A stretch of DNA of 64,000 nt from Bacillota bacterium (GCA_023415775.1 JAEZJM010000035.1:1-64000), one strand, 5' to 3'. Positions 16,554 to 25,226 are shown, numbered from the stretch's first letter. The notes: generated by a model not told the origin, from the letters alone. Numbers and translations: made by a program.

Positions 16554-17183
16554 TTGAAGGAGCATATCGTGATTTCTAAGGCGACAATCGACCGTTTGCC
16601 ACTATATTTCAGGACCCTGCGCCTTATTCAGCAGGAGGGAACGGAGATCATCTCCTCGGAGGAACTCGGCCGCCGCATCGGTGTGACGCCCGAGCAGATA
16701 CGCAAGGACCTGGCATCGTTCGGCGAGTTCGGGAAAAAGGGCGTGGGTTACTTCGTCCGCGAACTCATCAGAAATATCGGCGAGATTCTGGGGCTCCACC
16801 GCAACTGGAATATCGCCATCGTCGGCGTCGGTCACCTGGGATGGGCTCTGGCCAACTATCGCAATTTCGCCTCGCTGGGGTTCAATCTGGCCGCGGTGTT
16901 CGACGTGGATCCGGCGAAAATCGGCCAACTGATCGGCGGGGTGGAAATTTTCAGCCTCGACCGGCTGGAAGAGGTGGCCCGCGAGCGCAACATTCATATC
17001 GGCGTCATCACGGTGCCGGCCGAGAGCGCTCAGGCGGTGGCCGACAAGCTGGTGGCCGCCGGGGTGCGGGGGATATGGAATTTCGCGCCCATCAAGCTCA
17101 ACGTGGCCGATAACGTCCGTCTTGTCAGCGAGGATCTGTCGGTGGGCCTGTCGAGCATATCATATTACCTGTCGCGTCAGTGA
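16554..17183 (+). CDS. rex: Redox-sensing transcriptional repressor Rex
   Basis: A dimeric repressor that leaves DNA when NADH is high. The 209-residue product has an N-terminal winged helix (ISKATIDRLPLYFRTL, then VTPEQIRKDLASFGEFGKKGVGY) and a Rossmann domain with GVGHLGWAL, then VFDVDP and the NFAPIKL segment. Two starts compete: TTG 16554 with GGGGAGGG, or GTG 16569 with GAAGGAG six bases ahead, which would give a 204-residue form. The neighbouring hydrogenase operon and the candidate sites before that operon and before rex itself make it their likely regulator. Confidence 0.95.
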   Translation: MKEHIVISKATIDRLPLYFRTLRLIQQEGTEIISSEELGRRIGVTPEQIRKDLASFGEFGKKGVGYFVRELIRNIGEILGLHRNWNIAIVGVGHLGWALANYRNFASLGFNLAAVFDVDPAKIGQLIGGVEIFSLDRLEEVARERNIHIGVITVPAESAQAVADKLVAAGVRGIWNFAPIKLNVADNVRLVSEDLSVGLSSISYYLSRQ

Positions 17184-17194
17184 AGGAAGATCAG

Positions 17195-17231
17195 AGACAA
17201 CCGGGCTGTGCCTGAGCCGGGTTGTCTTTTT
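17195..17231 (+). terminator. Terminator of rex
   Basis: AGACAACC pairs with GGTTGTCT, with an inner GGCT/AGCC stem and one mismatch, followed by five T's (17227-17231). Confidence 0.85.
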
Positions 17232-17354
17232 GGTTTGCGCGGAGGGCGGAAAAATTTGTTCAAAGAATATTAGATAAATAAAAAGGGATTCGGGCAATCA
17301 AAGAGAATATATACCAACATAAGTAATATCATATAACTCGGATACATATTTTGC

Positions 17355-17479
17355 GCCGGTTTACCCGGCCTCCGAGGTGAATTTTATACGATGCATGGAC
17401 AGGGCGGCGACGCGGCCAAACTAGAAATGCGCGGGTTTAACCTGTCCAGGTTTACGGTCTATTATTTTACCGATAATAG
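17355..17479 (+). promoter_or_regulatory. Candidate structured leader RNA before the CoA-transferase gene
   Basis: Three helices are visible: GCCGG/CCGGC (17355-17359 with 17365-17369), GGACAGG/CCTGTCC (17397-17403 with 17441-17447, enclosing 37 nt) and CTATTAT/ATAATAG (17459-17465 with 17473-17479). An intrinsic terminator follows at 17497-17543 with the gene about 80 nt further on. This is the layout of an attenuator or riboswitch. I could not match it to a named class; the cobalamin B12 box is absent. Confidence 0.4.
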
Positions 17480-17496
17480 ATGATGTAGTGGACTTG

Positions 17497-17543
17497 CACC
17501 AGGGTTTGTTTCGCGCTAGCGAAACGGGCCGGGTGTTTTTTTT
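17497..17543 (+). terminator. Leader terminator upstream of the propionate island
   Basis: GTTTCGC-GCTA-GCGAAAC with outer CACC/GGTG and eight T's (17536-17543). No gene lies between the rex terminator and this one, so it probably acts on the leader of the CoA-transferase transcript. Confidence 0.65.
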
Positions 17544-17624
17544 GTGCGGCATATCGTGCGGCATGGTGTAATGCGGGGGTATTCTATAAATAATAATATA
17601 AAAGATTTGGGGAGGAGTCAGAAA

Positions 17625-19133
17625 ATGACCGACATCAGAGACAGGGTGCGCTGCAAGGAGTTGCACGCCAAGATTGTCTCCGCCGAGGAAGCGGCCGCTA
17701 TCATCAAACCGGGTATGAATATCGGCACCAGCGGTTTCACGCCGGCCGGATATCCCAAGGCGGTGCCGCTGGCGCTGGCCGAGCGTATGAAGAAAGACCC
17801 TTTCAAGATCAATCTGTGGACAGGCGCCTCGGTGGGCGGCGAACTCGACGGCGCCCTGGCGAATGCGAACGGCATCGCCAAGCGCCTGCCGTACCAGACC
17901 AACGACGCCCTGCGCAAGCAGATCAACAACGGTCAGGTGCAGTATATTGATATGCATCTTTCCCATGTGGCCCAGATGTCCCGTTACGGTTTCCTTGGCG
18001 GCAAGGTTGACGTCGCCATCATCGAAGCTTGCGCCATCACCGAAGAAGGCCACATCGTGCCGACGACATCGCTGGGCAACTCGGCGTCTTTTGTGCAGAG
18101 CGCCGATATCGTAATCGTCGAGGTCAACACCTCCCAGCCGCTTGAGCTGGAAGGCATGCATGACGTATATGTCCCCAAGGATCCCCCCAACCGCGGCCCC
18201 ATCCCGATCGTCAAGGTGGATGACCGCATCGGCACGCCATATATTGAGGCCGGACCGGGCAAGATAACCTATATAGTGGCCTGCGATCTGCCTGACGTCA
18301 CCCGCCCGCTGGCGGCGATCGACGACGATGCCAAGGCGATGAGCGCCCATGTGACCGAGTTTTTCAACAACGAGATCAAGCACGGCCGCCTGCCGAAGAA
18401 CTTGCTGCCCCTGCAGTCGGGCGTGGGCTCGGTAGCCAACGCCGTAATGGCCGGCATGGTCGAATCCCCATACAGGAACCTGACCGTTTATACCGAAGTT
18501 ATCCAGGACGGCATGTTTGACCTGATGGACGCCGGCAAGCTGGACTTCGCCTCCGGCACCGCGCTGACCCCGTCGCCGGACGGCCTCAAGCGCCTGTACG
18601 CCAATCTCAAGGAATATCGCAAGAAGATACTCCTCCGGCCGCAGGAAATCGCCAATGGCCCGGAAACGGCCCGCCGTCTGGGGATCATCGCAATGAACAC
18701 CGCCATCGAGGTCGACATTTTCGGTCATGTAAACTCCACCCACATCATGGGCACCAAGATGATGAACGGTATCGGCGGCAGCGGCGACTTCGCCCGCAAC
18801 GGTTACCTGACCATATTCTTCACAAACTCGGTGGCCAAGAACGGCGATATTTCTTCGATCGTGCCGATGTGTTCGCACTTCGACCATACCGAACACGATA
18901 TCGACGTCATCATCAGCGAGCGGGGCGTGGCCGACGTGCGCGGCCTGAGCCCGAAAGAGCGGGCCCGGGTCATCATCAACAAGTGCGCCCACCCCGATTA
19001 CCAGCCGATGCTCCTCGACTACCTGGAAAGAGCCGAGAAAACCACCGGGCTGGCCCACACCCCGCACCTTCTCGACGAAGCCCTTTCCTGGCATACCCGG
19101 TTCATGAGCGCCGGGACTATGAAAGTGAAATAG
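17625..19133 (+). CDS. Acetyl-CoA hydrolase/succinyl-CoA:acetate (propionate) CoA-transferase
   Basis: Moves CoA between succinate and acetate or propionate through a glutamyl-CoA thioester. The 502-residue protein is a class I CoA-transferase; the catalytic Glu is Glu291 in VYTEVIQDGMFDL, the position of the active Glu in Acetobacter AarC (about 294). The C-terminal half carries the AcH-type GGSGDFARNGY segment. GGAGGAG is 7 nt before the ATG; an in-frame ATG 27 codons upstream is in the leader. Placed first in a mutase-epimerase-decarboxylase cluster, it would activate succinate using propionyl-CoA, closing the propionate cycle. Confidence 0.92.
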   Translation: MTDIRDRVRCKELHAKIVSAEEAAAIIKPGMNIGTSGFTPAGYPKAVPLALAERMKKDPFKINLWTGASVGGELDGALANANGIAKRLPYQTNDALRKQINNGQVQYIDMHLSHVAQMSRYGFLGGKVDVAIIEACAITEEGHIVPTTSLGNSASFVQSADIVIVEVNTSQPLELEGMHDVYVPKDPPNRGPIPIVKVDDRIGTPYIEAGPGKITYIVACDLPDVTRPLAAIDDDAKAMSAHVTEFFNNEIKHGRLPKNLLPLQSGVGSVANAVMAGMVESPYRNLTVYTEVIQDGMFDLMDAGKLDFASGTALTPSPDGLKRLYANLKEYRKKILLRPQEIANGPETARRLGIIAMNTAIEVDIFGHVNSTHIMGTKMMNGIGGSGDFARNGYLTIFFTNSVAKNGDISSIVPMCSHFDHTEHDIDVIISERGVADVRGLSPKERARVIINKCAHPDYQPMLLDYLERAEKTTGLAHTPHLLDEALSWHTRFMSAGTMKVK

Positions 19134-19158
19134 CAATCAAGTAAAGGAGGACAAAAGA

Positions 19159-20805
19159 ATGGCCAATGAGTCAATGAAAGCCAAAATGGCCGATTATACC
19201 GCCAAGGTAGAAAAAGCGGCGGCCAAGAACCCCGAACGCCAGAATCTCGCCCATAACCGTCTTTACACCCCGCTTGACCTCGAGGGGTTCGACTATGAGC
19301 GCGACCTCGGCTTCCCGGGCCAATACCCCTTCACCCGCGGCGTGCAGCCGACCATGTACCGCGGCCGCTTCTGGACCATGCGTATGTACGCCGGCTTCTC
19401 GACCGCCGAAGAATCCAACAAACGCTACCGCTACCTGCTCGAGTCGGGCGGTACCGGCCTGTCCTGCGCCTTCGACCTGCCGACCCAGATAGGTTACGAC
19501 TCCGACGATGCGATCGCCGAGGGTGAAATCGGCAAAGTGGGCGTGGCCATCGACACCCTCAAAGACATGGAGATCCTGTTCGACCAGATCGACCTCGGCA
19601 AGGTATCGACCTCGATGACGATCAACGCGCCGGCCGCCGTCCTGCTGGCCATGTACATCGCCGTCGCCGAGAAACAGGGCGTGAGCGCCGACAAGCTCAA
19701 CGGCACCATCCAGAACGATATCCTCAAAGAGTACGCCGCCCGCGGCACCTATATCTTCCCGCCCAAGCCCTCGATGCGGCTGATCACCAATATCTTCGAA
19801 TACTGCTCCAAGCATGTTCCCCAGTGGAACACCATCTCGATTTCCGGCTACCACATCCGCGAGGCCGGATCCACCGCTTCCCAGGAGATCGCCTTCACGA
19901 TCGCCGACGGCATCGCTTACGTCGACGCCGCCATCAAGGCCGGCCTCAACGTCGACGACTTCGCCGGCCGCCTGTCCTTCTTCTGGAACGCTCACAACAA
20001 CGTCCTTGAGGAAGTCGCCAAGTTCCGCGCTTCCCGCCGCGTGTGGGCCAAGGTTATGAAGGAGCGCTTCGGCGCCCAGAACCCCAAGAGCTGGATGCTG
20101 CGCGTGCACACCCAGACCGCCGGCTCGATGCTTACCGCCCAGCAGCCGGACAACAACATCGTCCGCGTCGCCCTGCAGACCGCGGCGGCCGTCATGGGCG
20201 GCACCCAGTCGCTGCACACCAACTCCAAGGACGAGGCGCTGGCCCTGCCGACCGAAGATTCGGTCCGCATCGCCCTCCGCACCCAGCAGATCGTAGCTTA
20301 CGAAAGCGGCCTGGCCGACGTGGTCGACCCGCTGGGCGGCTCCTACTACGTGGAAGCGCTCACCGACAAGATCGAGAAAGAGTGCTGGGACTACATCAAG
20401 AAGATCGACGACCTCGGCGGCGCCGTCGAGGCGATCGAGAAGGGCTACATCCAGAAGGAGATCCAGGAGAGCGCCTACCGCTGGCAGATGGACGTCGAGT
20501 CCAAGCAGCGCATCATCGTCGGCGTCAACCAGTTCCAGATCAAGGAGAAGACTCCCGAGGGCCTGCTGCGCGTAGATGCCGCCGTCGGCGAGTTCCAGAA
20601 GAACAAATTGGCCAAGGTCAAGGCCGAGCGCGACAACGCCGCCGTCAAGGCCAAGCTGGCCGCCCTTGAGGAAGCCTGCAAGGACGAGAGCAAAAACCTC
20701 ATGCCGGTTATCGTCGATGCCGTCAAGGTTTACGCCAGCCTCGGCGAAATATGCGGCGTGATGCGCAAAGTGTTCGGCGAATACGAAGCGCATGTCAGCC
20801 TGTAA
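19159..20805 (+). CDS. Methylmalonyl-CoA mutase, large (catalytic) subunit
   Basis: Adenosylcobalamin-dependent interconversion of succinyl-CoA and (R)-methylmalonyl-CoA. The 548-residue product is the TIM-barrel domain only, with GVQPTMYRGRFWTMRMYAGF, GGTGLSCAFDLPTQ and RIALRTQQIVAYESG. The B12 domain is a separate gene next door, as in archaea and many Firmicutes. The near N-terminal PTMYRGRFWTMRMYAG favours methylmalonyl-CoA over isobutyryl-CoA mutase, as does the pathway context. AAAGGAGG precedes the start. Confidence 0.95.
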   Translation: MANESMKAKMADYTAKVEKAAAKNPERQNLAHNRLYTPLDLEGFDYERDLGFPGQYPFTRGVQPTMYRGRFWTMRMYAGFSTAEESNKRYRYLLESGGTGLSCAFDLPTQIGYDSDDAIAEGEIGKVGVAIDTLKDMEILFDQIDLGKVSTSMTINAPAAVLLAMYIAVAEKQGVSADKLNGTIQNDILKEYAARGTYIFPPKPSMRLITNIFEYCSKHVPQWNTISISGYHIREAGSTASQEIAFTIADGIAYVDAAIKAGLNVDDFAGRLSFFWNAHNNVLEEVAKFRASRRVWAKVMKERFGAQNPKSWMLRVHTQTAGSMLTAQQPDNNIVRVALQTAAAVMGGTQSLHTNSKDEALALPTEDSVRIALRTQQIVAYESGLADVVDPLGGSYYVEALTDKIEKECWDYIKKIDDLGGAVEAIEKGYIQKEIQESAYRWQMDVESKQRIIVGVNQFQIKEKTPEGLLRVDAAVGEFQKNKLAKVKAERDNAAVKAKLAALEEACKDESKNLMPVIVDAVKVYASLGEICGVMRKVFGEYEAHVSL

Positions 20806-20830
20806 AGAGAAGAGATAGGAGGGACGAACG

Positions 20831-21223
20831 ATGGAAAAACGTATTCGCGTATTGGTAGCAAAGCCCGGTCTCGACGGTCATGACCGCGGCGCCAAAGTCG
20901 TAGCCCGCGCTCTTCGCGACGCAGGCTTCGAGGTAATCTACACCGGTCTCCGCCAGACCCCCGAGCAAATCACCGAAGCCGCTCTGCAGGAAGACGTAAA
21001 CGTCATAGCCATGAGCCTTCTGTCGGGCGCTCACAACACCCTGTTCCCGAAGGTCGTCAATATGATCCGCGACAAAGGGATGAATGATGTTCTCATCATC
21101 GGCGGCGGCGTAATTCCCGACGCCGACATCCCCGGCCTGAAAGAAGCCGGCGTGTCCGCGGTCTTTACTCCCGGTACCCCGACAGGCAGCATCATTGAGT
21201 TTATCAAGACCAACGTGAAATAG
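20831..21223 (+). CDS. Methylmalonyl-CoA mutase, cobalamin-binding subunit
   Basis: A 130-residue B12-binding domain with the DxHxxG motif as DGHDRG; His17 would be the lower axial cobalt ligand. It also shows MSLLSGAHNTLFP, GGGVIPDADI and FTPGTP, the usual S-x-L and GG elements. It pairs with the catalytic subunit 25 nt upstream. AGGAGG sits 7 nt before the ATG. Confidence 0.95.
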   Translation: MEKRIRVLVAKPGLDGHDRGAKVVARALRDAGFEVIYTGLRQTPEQITEAALQEDVNVIAMSLLSGAHNTLFPKVVNMIRDKGMNDVLIIGGGVIPDADIPGLKEAGVSAVFTPGTPTGSIIEFIKTNVK

Positions 21224-21232
21224 AGCCTGTAT

Positions 21233-21283
21233 CTGCGCCGGTCAGGCGGGAGGATGTCCTCCCGCCAGGCCGGTTTGGCGCAG
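21233..21283 (+). repeat. Long intercistronic hairpin between the B12 subunit gene and meaB
   Basis: Inner perfect stem GGCGGGAGG/CCTCCCGCC (21245-21253 with 21258-21266, loop ATGT) and outer perfect stem CTGCGCC/GGCGCAG (21233-21239 with 21277-21283). There is no T-run, so it is more likely an mRNA stability or processing element than a terminator. Confidence 0.7.
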
Positions 21284-21304
21284 GCTTGAGGTGGTGCAAC
21301 AGTC

Positions 21305-22243
21305 GTGGATATTGTGGCAGAACTTTTGGCCGGCTCGCGTCTGGCCCTTTCGCGGGCCATCACCGCGGTCGAAAACGAATATGAAGACGCGACGGCGATA
21401 ATGCAGAAGCTGTACCCGCACACCGGCAGAGCCTACGTGATCGGTATCACCGGTCCTCCCGGCGCGGGCAAGAGCACCCTGACGGATAAACTGGCCAAGG
21501 CGTGCCGCCGTCAGGGCAAGACGGTCGGTATCGTGGCCGTTGACCCCACCAGCCCCTTCTCGGGGGGCGCCATCCTCGGCGACCGCATCAGGATGAACGA
21601 GCTCACCCTCGACGAGGGCGTGTTTATCCGCAGCATGGGGACGCGGGGCAGCCTTGGCGGTCTGTCGCGCAAGACGGCCGATGCGGTTAAGATCATGGAC
21701 GCCGCCGGCAAGGACGTCATCTTTATCGAGACGGTCGGCGTGGGCCAATCGGAGGTAGACATCGTCAAGGCCGCCGACACGACCGTTGTCGTGCTTGTCC
21801 CCGGCCAGGGGGACGACATTCAGGCGATCAAAGCGGGCATCCTGGAGATCGGCGACGTTTTCGCCATCAACAAGGCCGACCGCGACGGGGCCGAACGCCT
21901 CAAGGCCGAGCTCGAAATGATGCTCGACCTCGATCAGGTGAAAGCCGATTGGCGGCCGCCAATCAAACAGACGATCGCCAGCCAGGGGGTTGGCATCGAC
22001 GAACTTATCGCTACCCTTGAGGAGCATATCAGGTATGCGACCGGATCCGGCGAATTGGCCAAGCGGCGCAAGCAGCGGACCAGGAACGAGTTCATCGCCC
22101 TGCTGGAAGAGAACATTCGTCGCCGCATCCTCGGGAAAATTACGGCATCCGGCCAGTTCGATCAATTTGTCGCTGAGATCGAAACTAGGAATAGTGACCC
22201 GTATAGTGTCATTTCCCGGCTAATAAGCGATTTTTTGCGCTGA
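21305..22243 (+). CDS. meaB: Methylmalonyl-CoA mutase-associated GTPase MeaB
   Basis: A G-protein chaperone that guards adenosylcobalamin loading and reactivation of the mutase. 312 residues with P-loop GPPGAGKST, the DPTSPFSGGAILGDR segment typical of MeaB/ArgK, ETVGVGQSE (Walker B/switch region) and NKADRDGA. The start is GTG, preceded by GAGGTGG. It follows the B12 subunit directly after a strong hairpin. Length and motifs match the family. Confidence 0.95.
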   Translation: MDIVAELLAGSRLALSRAITAVENEYEDATAIMQKLYPHTGRAYVIGITGPPGAGKSTLTDKLAKACRRQGKTVGIVAVDPTSPFSGGAILGDRIRMNELTLDEGVFIRSMGTRGSLGGLSRKTADAVKIMDAAGKDVIFIETVGVGQSEVDIVKAADTTVVVLVPGQGDDIQAIKAGILEIGDVFAINKADRDGAERLKAELEMMLDLDQVKADWRPPIKQTIASQGVGIDELIATLEEHIRYATGSGELAKRRKQRTRNEFIALLEENIRRRILGKITASGQFDQFVAEIETRNSDPYSVISRLISDFLR

Positions 22244-22261
22244 TAACGGCACTGGATGAGT

Positions 22262-22290
22262 TTGCCAGAACGGAAAAAGGCGAATAAAAT
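22262..22290 (+). promoter_or_regulatory. Internal promoter before the epimerase gene
   Basis: TTGCCA (22262-22267), a 17-bp spacer and TAAAAT (22285-22290). It could uncouple epimerase-decarboxylase expression from the mutase genes. Confidence 0.5.
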
Positions 22291-22336
22291 TATTATCAGG
22301 TCATAATATCAAATCATAACACAAGGAGGCAACCGT

Positions 22337-22744
22337 ATGTTCAAGGTACTCAAAGTCGACCATATCGGGATCGCGGTGAACAATCTCGAACAGGCCAAGA
22401 AGTTCTATACCGAAACCCTTGGCATGACCGCGCTCGGTGAAGAAGTCGTCGAGCAGCAGAAGGTTAAAGTTTGCTTTATTCCCTGCGGCGACAGCGAGGT
22501 GGAGCTCTTGGAGTCCACTTCTCCGGACGGCCCGATCGCCAAGTTCATTGAGAAGAACGGCGAAGGCATCCAGCACGTAGCTCTCAGGGTTGACAACATC
22601 GAAAACGCCCTAGCCGATCTCAAGGCCAAAGGCGTGCGCCTCATCGACGAGCAGCCGCGTTACGGCGCCGGCGGCGCAAGCATCGCCTTCATCCACCCGA
22701 AGGCTACCGGTGGCATCCTGCTCGAGATTTCCGAGCGGAAATAG
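22337..22744 (+). CDS. mce: Methylmalonyl-CoA epimerase
   Basis: Interconverts (R)- and (S)-methylmalonyl-CoA, linking the mutase to the decarboxylase. A 135-residue vicinal-oxygen-chelate protein with metal ligands visible at His9 (KVDHIGIAV), in IQHVALRV, and a C-terminal Glu in GILLEISE. CAAGGAGG precedes the ATG. It lies between meaB and the carboxyltransferase gene. Confidence 0.95.
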   Translation: MFKVLKVDHIGIAVNNLEQAKKFYTETLGMTALGEEVVEQQKVKVCFIPCGDSEVELLESTSPDGPIAKFIEKNGEGIQHVALRVDNIENALADLKAKGVRLIDEQPRYGAGGASIAFIHPKATGGILLEISERK

Positions 22745-22791
22745 GCGGGTGCAAGTCTTAACCCAGTGAAACGATAGTTTGGAGGTGTATT

Positions 22792-24321
22792 ATGGCTACT
22801 ATCCAAGAAAAGATCCAGGATCTCAAAGCCCGCCAAGAAAAAGTCAAACAGGGCGGCGGCGCCAAACGGATAGAGAAACAGCATGCCAGCGGCAAAATGA
22901 CCGCCCGTGAGCGCATCGAGAAGCTCCTTGACCCCGGTACCTTTGTGGAACTCGACCAGTTCGTCCATCACCGCTGCACCAACTTCGGCATGGAGAAGGA
23001 AGAGGCTCCGGGCGAAGGCGTCGTGACCGGTTACGGCACGGTCGACGGCCGCCTTGTGTATGTGTTCGCCCAGGACTTCACCGTCGTCGGCGGCTCGCTC
23101 GGCGAAATGCACGCCGCCAAGATCTGCAAGGTGCAGGATCTGGCCGTCAAGATGGGCGCACCCCTCGTCGGCCTCAACGACTCCGGCGGCGCCCGCATCC
23201 AGGAAGCGGTCGACGCGCTGGCCGGCTACGGCAAGATCTTCTTCCGCAACACCCTCGCTTCGGGCGTCATTCCCCAGATATCGGTCATCATGGGGCCGTG
23301 CGCCGGCGGCGCCGTGTATTCCCCGGCCCTGACCGACTTCATCTACATGGTCAAGAATACCAGCCAGATGTTCATCACCGGTCCGCAGGTCATCAAATCG
23401 GTCACCGCCGAAGAAGTCACCGCCGAAGCCCTCGGCGGCGCCATGACCCACAACTCCGTCTCCGGCGTGGCCCACTTCGCGGCCGAGAACGACGAGAACT
23501 GCATGCAGCAGATCCGCTACCTGCTCGGCTTCCTGCCGTCCAACAACCTCGAGGACGCTCCGGTGGTCGAGACTGGCGACGATCCCAACCGCATGGATGC
23601 GGGCCTCAACACCCTGCTGCCCGATAATCCCAACATGCCCTACAACATGAAGGACGTCATCAAGATGATCGTCGACAGGGGCGAGTTCTACGAAGTGCAT
23701 GAGCACTACGCCAAGAACATCATCACCTGCTTCGCCCGTTTCGATGGCCAGACGGTCGGCATCATCGCCAACCAGCCGTCGGTCATGGCCGGCTGCCTGG
23801 ACGTCAACGCGTCCGACAAATCTTCCCGCTTCATCCGTTTCTGCGACGCCTTCAACATCGCGCTCGTCAACCTTGTCGACGTGCCCGGATTCCTGCCCGG
23901 CACCGACCAGGAATACGGCGGCATCATCCGCCACGGCGCCAAGATGCTGTACGCGTACTCGGAAGCCACCGTGCCCAAGGTCACCGTCATCACCCGCAAG
24001 GCATACGGCGGTTCCTACCTGGCGATGTGCTCCCAGGACCTCGGCGCCGATCAGGTGCTCGCCTGGCCCAGCGCGGAGATCGCCGTCATGGGCCCGGCCG
24101 GCGCTGCCAACATCATCTTCAAAGGCGACCCCGACGCCAAAGCCAAGACCGACCAATACGTCGAAGATTTCGCCACCCCGTACAAAGCGGCTGAGCGCGG
24201 TTTCGTCGATATCGTCATCGAGCCGGCGGAAACCAGGCCCCGCGTCATCACCGCTCTCAATATGCTCGCCTCCAAGCGAGAGGCCCGGCCTGCCAAGAAA
24301 CACGGCAACATTCCGCTGTAG
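22792..24321 (+). CDS. mmdA: Methylmalonyl-CoA decarboxylase, carboxyltransferase (alpha) subunit
   Basis: Transfers CO2 from (S)-methylmalonyl-CoA to biotin on the carrier protein, releasing propionyl-CoA. The 509-residue protein has the two crotonase-like halves of acyl-CoA carboxyltransferases, with LNDSGGARIQEAV and GPCAGGAVYSPAL in the N half and DVPGFLPGTDQEYGGIIRHGAK and RKAYGGSYLAM in the C half. A biotin carboxylase is absent from the neighbourhood and a membrane beta subunit is present, so decarboxylation with Na+ pumping is meant, not ATP-driven carboxylation. Confidence 0.95.
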   Translation: MATIQEKIQDLKARQEKVKQGGGAKRIEKQHASGKMTARERIEKLLDPGTFVELDQFVHHRCTNFGMEKEEAPGEGVVTGYGTVDGRLVYVFAQDFTVVGGSLGEMHAAKICKVQDLAVKMGAPLVGLNDSGGARIQEAVDALAGYGKIFFRNTLASGVIPQISVIMGPCAGGAVYSPALTDFIYMVKNTSQMFITGPQVIKSVTAEEVTAEALGGAMTHNSVSGVAHFAAENDENCMQQIRYLLGFLPSNNLEDAPVVETGDDPNRMDAGLNTLLPDNPNMPYNMKDVIKMIVDRGEFYEVHEHYAKNIITCFARFDGQTVGIIANQPSVMAGCLDVNASDKSSRFIRFCDAFNIALVNLVDVPGFLPGTDQEYGGIIRHGAKMLYAYSEATVPKVTVITRKAYGGSYLAMCSQDLGADQVLAWPSAEIAVMGPAGAANIIFKGDPDAKAKTDQYVEDFATPYKAAERGFVDIVIEPAETRPRVITALNMLASKREARPAKKHGNIPL

Positions 24322-24347
24322 ACCGCTGACAGAAAGGGGAGAGAAAA

Positions 24348-24668
24348 ATGGGTTTTTTCGATTCGCTGTTCGGCGGCAAGAAAGAAGCTCCCAAGGCAAA
24401 GCCGAAGAAGGTTAAGGCCAAAGCTCCCGCTGCTGAGGTTCCTGCGGCTGAAGCTCCCGTCGGCGGCCTGACGCCGGAAGTGATCGCCGCTATCAGCGCC
24501 AGTGTCGGCGTCGTCATGGAAGGCGCGAGCGCCGAGATGGTGGCAGCGGTTACGGCGGCCATCGTCCACGCCAGAGGCGGCGGCAACGCGGTCCGCTTCC
24601 GCCGCACCACGAACGCCTGGGCGGCGTCCGGCCGGCAGAAGATCATGGATAGCCGCCAGTACAACTGA
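24348..24668 (+). CDS. Soluble OadG/MmdD-type subunit of the decarboxylase, lacking the membrane anchor
   Basis: A 106-residue protein. The N-terminus MGFFDSLFGGKKEAPKA is amphipathic and Lys-rich, with no transmembrane helix. After an Ala/Pro/Lys linker, residues 41-106 (LTPEVIAAISASVGVVM ... NAWAASGRQKIMDSRQ) match the C-terminal soluble region of the delta/gamma subunits of Na+-pump decarboxylases. In Veillonella MmdD, as I recall it, that region follows a membrane helix. Here the helix seems to be on a separate peptide at 26397. It probably holds the complex together. GGGGAGA precedes the ATG. Confidence 0.75.
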   Translation: MGFFDSLFGGKKEAPKAKPKKVKAKAPAAEVPAAEAPVGGLTPEVIAAISASVGVVMEGASAEMVAAVTAAIVHARGGGNAVRFRRTTNAWAASGRQKIMDSRQYN

Positions 24669-24707
24669 GAAGGGTAATCTTATCTAGAGAAACGGAGGAT
24701 GAAACGA

Positions 24708-25118
24708 ATGAGAAAATTCAAAGTGACTGTTAATGGTGTTGCCTACAACGTCGAGGTGGCTGAAGAAGGCGTAGTCGTCGCCGCCGCTCCTGCCGCTGCC
24801 GCTGCTCCGGCTGCCGCTCCTGCTCCTGCCGCTGCTCCCGCCGCTGCTCCGGCTCCGGCCGCCGCTCCCGCCCCCAAGGCTCCCGCCGCCGAAGTCGCCG
24901 CCGGCGACACCCCGATTACCGCTCCCATGCCCGGCAAGGTGACCAAGGTCATCGCCAAGGAAGGCCAGAAGGTCAAAAAGGGCGAGGTCCTCATGATCCT
25001 CGAAGCCATGAAGATGCAAAACGAGATCGGCTCCCCCGTGGACGGCACCGTCAAATCCGTCAACGTCGCCGCCGGCCAAAGCGTCAAACCCGGCGAAGTC
25101 ATGGCCGTTCTCGCCTAA
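24708..25118 (+). CDS. mmdC: Biotin carboxyl carrier subunit of the decarboxylase
   Basis: Carries CO2 on biotin from mmdA to the membrane subunit. 136 residues: an N-terminal lead, an Ala/Pro-rich flexible linker (about residues 24-67) and a biotinyl domain with EAMKMQNEI, where Lys102 is the biotin site. An ATG at 24699 touches the GGAGG; the ATG at 24708 has 9-nt spacing and is preferred. The linker DNA is itself repetitive (GCTCC/GCCGC runs), a place prone to length change. Confidence 0.93.
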   Translation: MRKFKVTVNGVAYNVEVAEEGVVVAAAPAAAAAPAAAPAPAAAPAAAPAPAAAPAPKAPAAEVAAGDTPITAPMPGKVTKVIAKEGQKVKKGEVLMILEAMKMQNEIGSPVDGTVKSVNVAAGQSVKPGEVMAVLA

Positions 25119-25130
25119 TTTAAGCTCCGG

Positions 25131-25165
25131 GCCGTCTCGTACGGCATGCGCCCGTACGAGACGGC
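25131..25165 (+). repeat. Perfect 13-bp intercistronic hairpin before mmdB
   Basis: GCCGTCTCGTACG (25131-25143) pairs with CGTACGAGACGGC (25153-25165) around a 9-nt loop. No T-run follows. It sits between the carrier and the membrane subunit genes, so a stability or processing role for setting subunit ratios is plausible. Confidence 0.7.
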
Positions 25166-25226
25166 ATAGCTGCTCATTATAAGCAGCGTGAACTATTTAA
25201 TGTCACGGGGAGGTAAAAAAAGAAAC

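Noticed and set aside
17355..17543. Cobalamin riboswitch before the CoA-transferase gene
   Set aside because: Attractive because the mutase needs B12, but no B12 box or other class signature could be found; left as an unassigned leader.
24780..24900. GCTCC/GCCGC repetitive DNA as a microsatellite
   Set aside because: It simply encodes the Ala/Pro linker of the biotin carrier, usual for this family.
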